From the NCBI GenBank assembly GCA_008729055.1, contig SDUX01000003.1:868001-932000 (forward strand): 64,000 nt of DNA. The letters run 5' to 3'. The notes under the pieces are model-generated. The model searched no databases and was not told the origin of the DNA. It saw only the letters and a program-made list of their open reading frames with translations. Below are positions 58,078 through 64,000 of the stretch, piece by piece; position 1 is the stretch's first letter, and every line of letters begins with the position of its first letter. Source of the DNA: Pyropia haitanensis (taxonomy: Eukaryota; Rhodophyta; Bangiophyceae; Bangiales; Bangiaceae). A program made the position numbers and the translations under genes.

Positions 58078-59158
58078 AGACCGGTGGGGCGGTGCGCAGA
58101 GAAGCTGCTGGTCGAGGCGTGCGGGGGGGGGGGGGGGGGGTGGTTGCTCTTGCAAAGTGAGCGAGCTCGGGGGCCGTGCTGCATCATGAAGGGTCGGGTG
58201 CGCTAGTGTAAATTGGGCCTTCGTTGTGTCCGCGTCTACCTACGAGGCCTTGACCGTGCTTTGTGGCCAGGCAGCTGAGACCGTACCGTGCGAGAGCACT
58301 GGCGCGTCAACATTGTATGGTGCAATGCGAGCGCTGGCGGTGCGTACGCCCATGTCGGCGTCCCCACAGAGTGTCCACTCTCCGCCTCTCTCTCTCGTCC
58401 ATGCGCAAATGCGTGTTCCTTCCGTGGCCCCGCGTCAACCGCGCCGCCATCCCGGTGCACCCCACCCAGCTTCCACCAACGCCCCCCCACTGAGCCAGCG
58501 CCACGCCGCGTCACAGACTGCCGCACGAGCCACGCGCCGGCCGCGATTGCCGGCCGCGATTGCCGGCCGCCACCGCCGCCGCCGCCAATCCCAACCCGGC
58601 CCGGCCGGCGCGCCCCGCGCCGCTGCCAGCCCGCCCCTGGCGGTCAATTCCCCCCCCCCCCCCCCCCAAGGCGCCACCACTCCCGCCCGCACCCAGCGCC
58701 GCCGACGGCGCCCCGCCGGCCGAGCGCCACCCGCCGCCGGGCGGCGCGCCCGCCGCCCACCACCCCCCGCACCCGCCGCCCGCCGCCGCCCGCCGCCGCC
58801 CGCCGCCACCCGCCGCCACCCGCCGCCGCCCCGCAGCGCGGGGCCGCCCCGCCGCCGCCGACCAGCGGCCGCCCACCCGCCACGCCGCGGCCGCACCCAG
58901 CCGCCCGCCCGGCCGGCCGCGGCCGCCGGCGCGGGGCGGCGCACAAGCCGCCCCCCCCCCCCCCCCCCCCCCCCCGCCCCGTGACCAACCGTCGACGACG
59001 GGCGTCGGCGCGCGGCCACGGCCGCGGCTGCCGCGACGGGCGGCCCGTGCGCGGCGCCGCCGGCAGCCGCCGCGGCGGCCGCCCGCGGCGGCGGCCAGCG
59101 CATGGCCGGCGCGCGGGCGGGCGGGCGGACGGGCTGCAACCGGCCCGCCCAGGCCGGG
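58078..59158. other. Convergent intergenic region
   Basis: 1.1 kb between two gene ends. 58,140-58,330 is more balanced in composition. 58,540-59,100 is a dense mass of CCGCC-type repeats with C runs (58,651-58,667 and 58,951-58,975). Nothing coding is supported. Confidence 0.45.
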
Positions 59159-59708
59159 TCACGCGCGCACCCCCCCCCCCCCCCCGGGGCTCGGCGGCCG
59201 GGCCAAGGCCGCATCGCCCCCCGTCCGCCGCCGCCTCGACCAACAGCCCACCAAGGACGAGCACGCACGCAGCCCCCAGCCATCCCTCCACGCGCCTCTG
59301 CTCGCACGCCGCGCCTCAGCTGGCACCGCCTCCCCCCCCGCCGGCACCCCTCCCCCGGCGAGGGGCCCCGCGTGCCCGCTCCCCCGCCGCCCCCGGTTGC
59401 GCTTGTTGTTGCGCGCCGCGGCGGCGGCCTCGGCGGCCGACACGGGCCGGCCGAGCGCCGCGTCCAGCCGCGCCGCCCCGCCGTGCACGACCGCCTCGCC
59501 CGTTAGCAGGCCCGCAAACGGGTCGGCGGTGGCGAGGTCCAGCCGCCCCAGCGGCGGCGGGAGGCCGCCAACGCGCAGCCGCCACGCGTGCAGCATCATC
59601 CGGGGGGGGGGCGCCGCGGCGGGCCCGCCGGCCGGCGCGGCTGCCAGCGCCGCCGCCGCCGCCGGCGTTGCCGCCGCTGCCGCCGACGCCGCCGCCGTGG
59701 CGGCGGCG

Positions 59709-59755
<47 letters not shown>

Positions 59756-60531
59756 CCCCGCCCCGGGGTGCGACGGCGACCGCGGCGCGGCGCCCCCCCC
59801 CCCCCCATCCGCCGGGTTGTACGTGCCGTCCCCGACGATGGGGTGCCCCATCGCCGCGAGGTGCACCCGCAGCTGGTGCCGCCGCCCCGTGTGGGGCACC
59901 AGGCCCACCCGCGTCACGCGGCGGGTGCCGTACCAGCCCGTCGACAGCGGGATGACGGTCGTGAGGGCGGCCTTGGCGCCGGCCACGGCGGGCGTGGCGG
60001 CGGCGCCGCCACCGTCGCCGGCGGCGGCGGCGGGGACGGCGACCATCCGAAAGTCCCCGCCGCCGAGCGGCGCCACCGCGTGGTCACACACGAGCGCACC
60101 CCCCTCCGCCGCTCGTCCCCCCCCTGCCCCGCCGCCGCCGCCGCCGCTGCCGCTGCCGCCGATGCTGCCGACGCTGCCGCCGCCGCCGCCGTCGCCGTCG
60201 GCACCGGCACCTCCCCATCCACCACCGCCACGTACGCCTTGCGGACGGTCCGCGACGCAAACGCGGCGGCCGCGGCGGCGGCGGCGCGGCGGTCCAGCGC
60301 CAGCAGCAGCACCCCCGACGTTGCATAGTCGAGCTGGTGGACGAGCTTGGCGCGCGTCAGCCCCGCCGCGAGCACCGCCGGGCGGGCCACCGCCAGGTGC
60401 GCGAGCACCAGCTTCTCCACCGTCACCGGCCAGTCACCGTCGACGCGCACGTCGGCGGGCTTGTCCACCGCTAGGTACCGGTCGCACGCGTGGAGGAGCA
60501 CCAGCGGGGGGGGTGAGGCGGGAGCGCCGCT

Positions 60532-60582
<51 letters not shown>

Positions 60583-60867
60583 CGCCTCCCAGTCGGGCCG
60601 GCCGCCGGTGAGGACGGGCGCGATGCCGTCGGCAGGGCCCTTGCGGGGTCGCAGCGCGCCGGGCGGGAGGCCATGCTCCCCGTGACGGGGGGGGGGTGGC
60701 GCCGTCGCCGCCGCCGTCACGGCCGCCGGTGACGCCGCGACGTTGGTGGCCGTCGCGGCGGCTGCTGGCACCACCGTGTGGGTGGCCATGCCGGCAGTAG
60801 CCGACGCCGAAACACGAGCGGTCTGCGATAGGGGGGGGAGGAGCCGCGCCAGCCGGCTGGCGGCCAT
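59159..60867 (-). CDS. RluA-family (RPUSD-type) RNA pseudouridine synthase, one homopolymer frame break
   Basis: Isomerises specific uridines in RNA to pseudouridine. From ATG 60867 the N-terminus [20 protein letters not shown] looks like an organelle leader, and another in-frame ATG at 61002 is possible. The first frame carries [15 protein letters not shown] and the catalytic-Asp motif [19 protein letters not shown], then [13 protein letters not shown]. It goes out of frame at the eight-base C run 60,117-60,124. One extra base continues into [39 protein letters not shown] and VGDGTYNP, the conserved C-terminal RluA motif. The residue before LD is Gln rather than the usual Arg, as in human RPUSD1. 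Large Gly/Ala inserts bring the length to about 569 residues. The end at 59,159 follows a basic tail (NNKRNRGRR) and is plausible. RNA target unknown. Confidence 0.82.
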
Positions 60868-62762
60868 TGGCAATGGCCGCGGCGGCCGGCGCGGCAGCGG
60901 CGGCGGCGGCAGCGGCGGCGGCGGCAGCGCGGCAGCGCGGCAGCGGTGGTGACGACCGCGGTGGGCAGTGGCGGCAACGGCGGCGGTGGGGACCGCGGCC
61001 ATGGGTCCGCACGGATCAAGTGGCCGCTTTTGATCCGCGCACGCCTTTTCGGGACAATTGACAATCGTACAAACCTCTGACTGCGAAATATTCGCAACGT
61101 GTTCAAACAGCAGTCACCACGTGAAACCGATCCGTGGGAGAACTGCTGAAGCGGTGATTGAAGCAGTCTTCTTCCTGCCGGCTGAACCTCTGCGCCGGGG
61201 GCAAAGCACCCTTGACGCGGGCAAGACAGGACAGCCTCCCGCGCAGGATTCCTCATTGTGAGTGGTCGCGACCTGTATCAGGTCCACCCATACGCAGACC
61301 CCAGTCACATCCTCGGCCCCAGACGACAGCAAGGGCAGCCGAGTTCCGACGTTTGCAGCGAGTTGGACAGAGCTGTTGGGGGTATCGCGTCTGGTGGTAG
61401 GAGCTATTGGCAATGGCGACCTAGAATTGGCGCGACTACCACCGCAGACGCCCTCGTGGCGACGCGGCAGGTGCTGGCGTTCGTTGCTCGCCACCGAGAT
61501 CGGACTGGCCGAGCTTGCCTGTGGTGAATGTCCTTATCTGCCTGTTCTGCGCGTTCAGGGAGCTACGCCGGCGCTGAGACTACGTATGTGTGCAGGCCAC
61601 AGGACGTGCAGAGTGGAGCAGCAGAAAAGGGGGAGTGTCGAGGAGGCAGACGGGGGAGAAGTGTAAGAATGCATAGCGGTGGGGGGGGGAGGCGGACTGA
61701 CGCCGCGTGGGTGGTGTCACGCCGTGTGGCTACCCGCGGGCGCGGGGCGTCGCCCCCGTCGCCCGTGCACTCGGGCATCCCGCACGACCGCCGCGCCAGC
61801 ACGTCCACCGCGGCCGCGGCGGGGGGTGGCACGCCCAGAGCTCTGACAGATGGCAACGCAGGGGGGCGGGTGGACCAGCCACACGTCGGGGATGGCGATC
61901 CGGGTGGGCTGCTGCGGCCGCGCTGCCAACGCCTCGTGGTCGCCTCGCGACGGCGACGGGGAACAGCCACGGTCGCCGCCGCGCCGTTCGCCGCGACGCC
62001 CGCCGTCGACCCCACCGTCGTCCACAGCGCACGCTCCTCCCACGGAGAGCCCCAGTCGGTCCTCCCCGCCGCCGCCGGCCGCCGCCGCAGCTGCCGCCGC
62101 CGACAGCGCCATCGTCTGCCCCGCGGCAACCGCCAGCTGGACGTCGCATGATGCATGCGCCAGCAACCAACTCCCCATCGACCCGCCGCCACCCACGCGC
62201 GGTGGCAGGCGGCAAGGGTCCCATGCCGCCGTGTCAGAGACGGTCCACGCGGGGTGTGCGGCACAGGGGTGTGGACGGCGGTCACGTCCGCCAAGCTCTG
62301 CTCTTCGTTGTGACGGGTGCGGAGGGAAGTGGTGATGAGGAGACGTATTGTGTAGGCTCGGCCGAGCTCTTTTGCGGTGGTACTACGAGCGTTCACACTC
62401 TCATATATTGGCCCTTCCTGGACGCGGAAGGGGGGGTTGGGGAAGCGCCGCAGCCATCGCCAACGATTTTGTGTTCGAGACTGGCGCTGCCACCGCCGTT
62501 AAACCACAGTTCGTCCACTGGAACCGCAATGGCCACATCGTGCGCACGCTGATTGCCGCACGATAGCCTAGACCAGTTGTGAATAGCTTGGCAGAAGGCC
62601 GACATACATGTTCAACAATCACAAAGGCATGTAGGTTCTTGTGTTCCCCCGCACCCCCTCTGCTGCCCATCACCACTTCAGCTGGTATGTACAAAAGGGT
62701 CCCCCGCTTTGTTCTATACAAATCCACCTCCCGCGCGATTGCACCTGGCGCGGCGACGTGGC
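60868..62762. other. Intergenic region without a recognised gene
   Basis: 1.9 kb. The first part is the upstream region of the pseudouridine synthase. 61,020-61,680 and 62,300-62,760 are more balanced in composition, with short frames only. 61,690-62,290 is G+C-rich and has overlapping frames on both strands with no motif. The right end holds the 3' flank of the repeat protein. Confidence 0.4.
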
Positions 62763-63756
62763 TTAATGGTGGCCCGGCAGCTTGGCCTTCATCTTGTCCA
62801 AGATCGACGGCTCCTCGTGGTGCGTCGTCGAGTGGCTGTTGTGGTGGGTGCCCGTCGTCGTGTGCGAGTGCGTCTTCACACCCGCGACCACCGGCTTGAC
62901 GCCCCCAACGGGCTTGACCGCCGCAACGGGCTTGACGTCCGCCACACCCACGACCGGCTTGGCTACCGCGGCGCCAGCCACGGGCTTGGCCGCCGCCACC
63001 GGCGCGACGGGGACGACCACCGGCTTGGCAGTCTTCTTGGTTTCCACCTCCACAATCCGCTCCTTCACAATGGGCACCTCCTTGACCACCTCCACTGGTA
63101 CCTCTACGTGCTTGGTCACCACCTTCTCAACTGGCACCTTCTTCTCCACCACGACGGGGACCTCCACGACGCGCTCTACCTCCACCGGCTTGTCGACAGT
63201 GACCACCTTCTCAACCTCCTTGATCACCTGCGCAGCCCAAACCAGCAATATGCAGCAAACACAAGCGGGAAACCGATACCGCACCAAGCCGTCGCGGTTA
63301 GCACTCCCACTCTGCAAGGGATTGTGTGACGTCCCACGAGACTCGGGAACACAGAGACACACAGCCCCTCCCCGCACCCACTCTCAGCACTCTCGTCACA
63401 CCCAGCACCATGCAACGTACCTCCTTGACAACGGGCACCTCCTTGATCACCTCCACCGGCTTATCGACATACACGACCTTCTCCACCTCGACAGGGACCT
63501 TCCGCTCCACCACCTTCTCCACCTCGACGACGCGCTCCACGGTCAGCGGCTTGGTCACCGGCACCTCCACCGGCTTGGTGACATCCTCAACCTTGTTCAC
63601 CTCCACCTTCTTCTCCTTGATGATCGGCTGGGACGACACGGGCACCCCGACGACAGGGGCGACCGGCTGCACCTGCGTCCCGGGCTTGAGGCCCGTCGCG
63701 GCAGTCCCGGCAGCGGCAACGGGAACAGCGGCAGCGCCCTTCACGGGGTTCCCCAT
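62763..63756 (-). CDS. Valine/lysine (VPV/EKVV) repeat protein with C-terminal dehydrin-like K-segment, one intron
   Basis: Exon 1 (63421-63756) from ATG 63756 begins MGNPVKGAAAVPVAAAGTAA. Exon 2 (62763-63227) joins in phase 0 across an intron of 193 bases (63228-63420, GTACGT donor, GCGCAG acceptor). The product has 266 residues. Residues about 45-165 are degenerate repeats of V, E, K and P, such as VEVPVTKPLTVERVVEVEKV and VEKVVYVDKPVEVIKEVPVV, the style seen in articulins (VPV) and alveolins (EKIVEVP). A Val/Ala/Pro/Lys region follows, then His/Thr-rich THSHTTTGTHHNSHSTTHHE, and the end EPSILDKMKAKLPGHH. That end matches the plant dehydrin K-segment EKKGIMDKIKEKLPG at 9 of 15 positions. 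No signal peptide or membrane span. Function unknown; a cytoskeletal or membrane-bound stress-protection role is inferred. Confidence 0.85.
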
Positions 63757-64000
63757 GGTGGAGAAGGGTGCGAGGGTGGGGTGGCTACGGCGGTTGGGAG
63801 AAGCGGCACGGGTGATGGCGGGCGGGTGGGGGTGGCTGCGGTGTGGCGGCGGCAGCGTCAACGTTGAAGGGCTGGTGCGGTCCGATGACGGCTGTCGTGG
63901 GAATACACAGAGGAAGAACTGACCCGGCACCGTCTTAACCCAGCCGGCAGACGTTGACTCAGACAGCCCTGGGGGACGGGCGCTTGGTCCACGCCCCGCC

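Overview
This looks like eukaryotic nuclear DNA. It carries a cytosolic HSP90, a kinesin-5, a Golgi glycosyltransferase, a USO1/p115 tether, a GID/CTLH RING protein and an NFS1 with a mitochondrial leader. Genes are well spaced and face both ways, and there are a few short GT-AG introns and no operons. Base composition is extremely G+C-rich, with long G/C homopolymers and Ala/Gly/Pro/Arg-rich inserts in almost every protein. My best guess for the source is a G+C-rich, intron-poor alga, most likely a bangiophyte red alga (Porphyra/Pyropia type). That is inference from composition and gene content; no organism-specific marker is present.

Layout: NFS1 cysteine desulfurase (-) and a PrsW-like membrane protease (+) diverge from 1.7-2.4 kb. 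A secreted two-domain fasciclin (FAS1) protein (+) lies at 6.5-7.7 kb, a Sel1-repeat protein (+) at 10-11.3 kb and kinesin-5 (+) at 14.1-18.2 kb. HSP90 (-) at 19.7-21.9 kb diverges from a possible NDUFAF4-like complex I assembly factor (+) at 22.9-23.7 kb. Next come a GT34 glycosyltransferase (-, one intron) at 24.5-26.2 kb and a giant USO1/p115 (-) at 26.8-34.9 kb. The latter diverges from a TFIIA-alpha-like/RS-domain protein (+) at 35.9-37.1 kb. A C2H2 zinc-finger gene (-, two introns) occupies 38.5-40.3 kb and probably extends to 41.9 kb. After a low-complexity gap come RMD5/GID2 (-) at 47.6-49.5 kb, a PNUTS-like protein (-, two introns) at 50.7-54.4 kb, glyoxylate/hydroxypyruvate reductase (+) at 57.1-58.1 kb and a RluA/RPUSD-type pseudouridine synthase (-) at 59.2-60.9 kb. 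The last gene is a valine/lysine repeat protein with a dehydrin-like K-segment (-, one intron) at 62.8-63.8 kb.

The genes are mostly unrelated housekeeping functions: Fe-S assembly, proteostasis, secretory traffic, transcription, photorespiration and RNA modification. Two global patterns stand out. First, at least nine reading-frame breaks fall on or beside G/C runs, and eight of them are repaired by one extra base in the run, which suggests homopolymer undercounting in the assembly. Second, all six introns I can define are phase 0 with GTACGT or GTATGT donors. The most novel protein is the final gene, where articulin/alveolin-like repeats are joined to a plant-dehydrin-like C-terminus.
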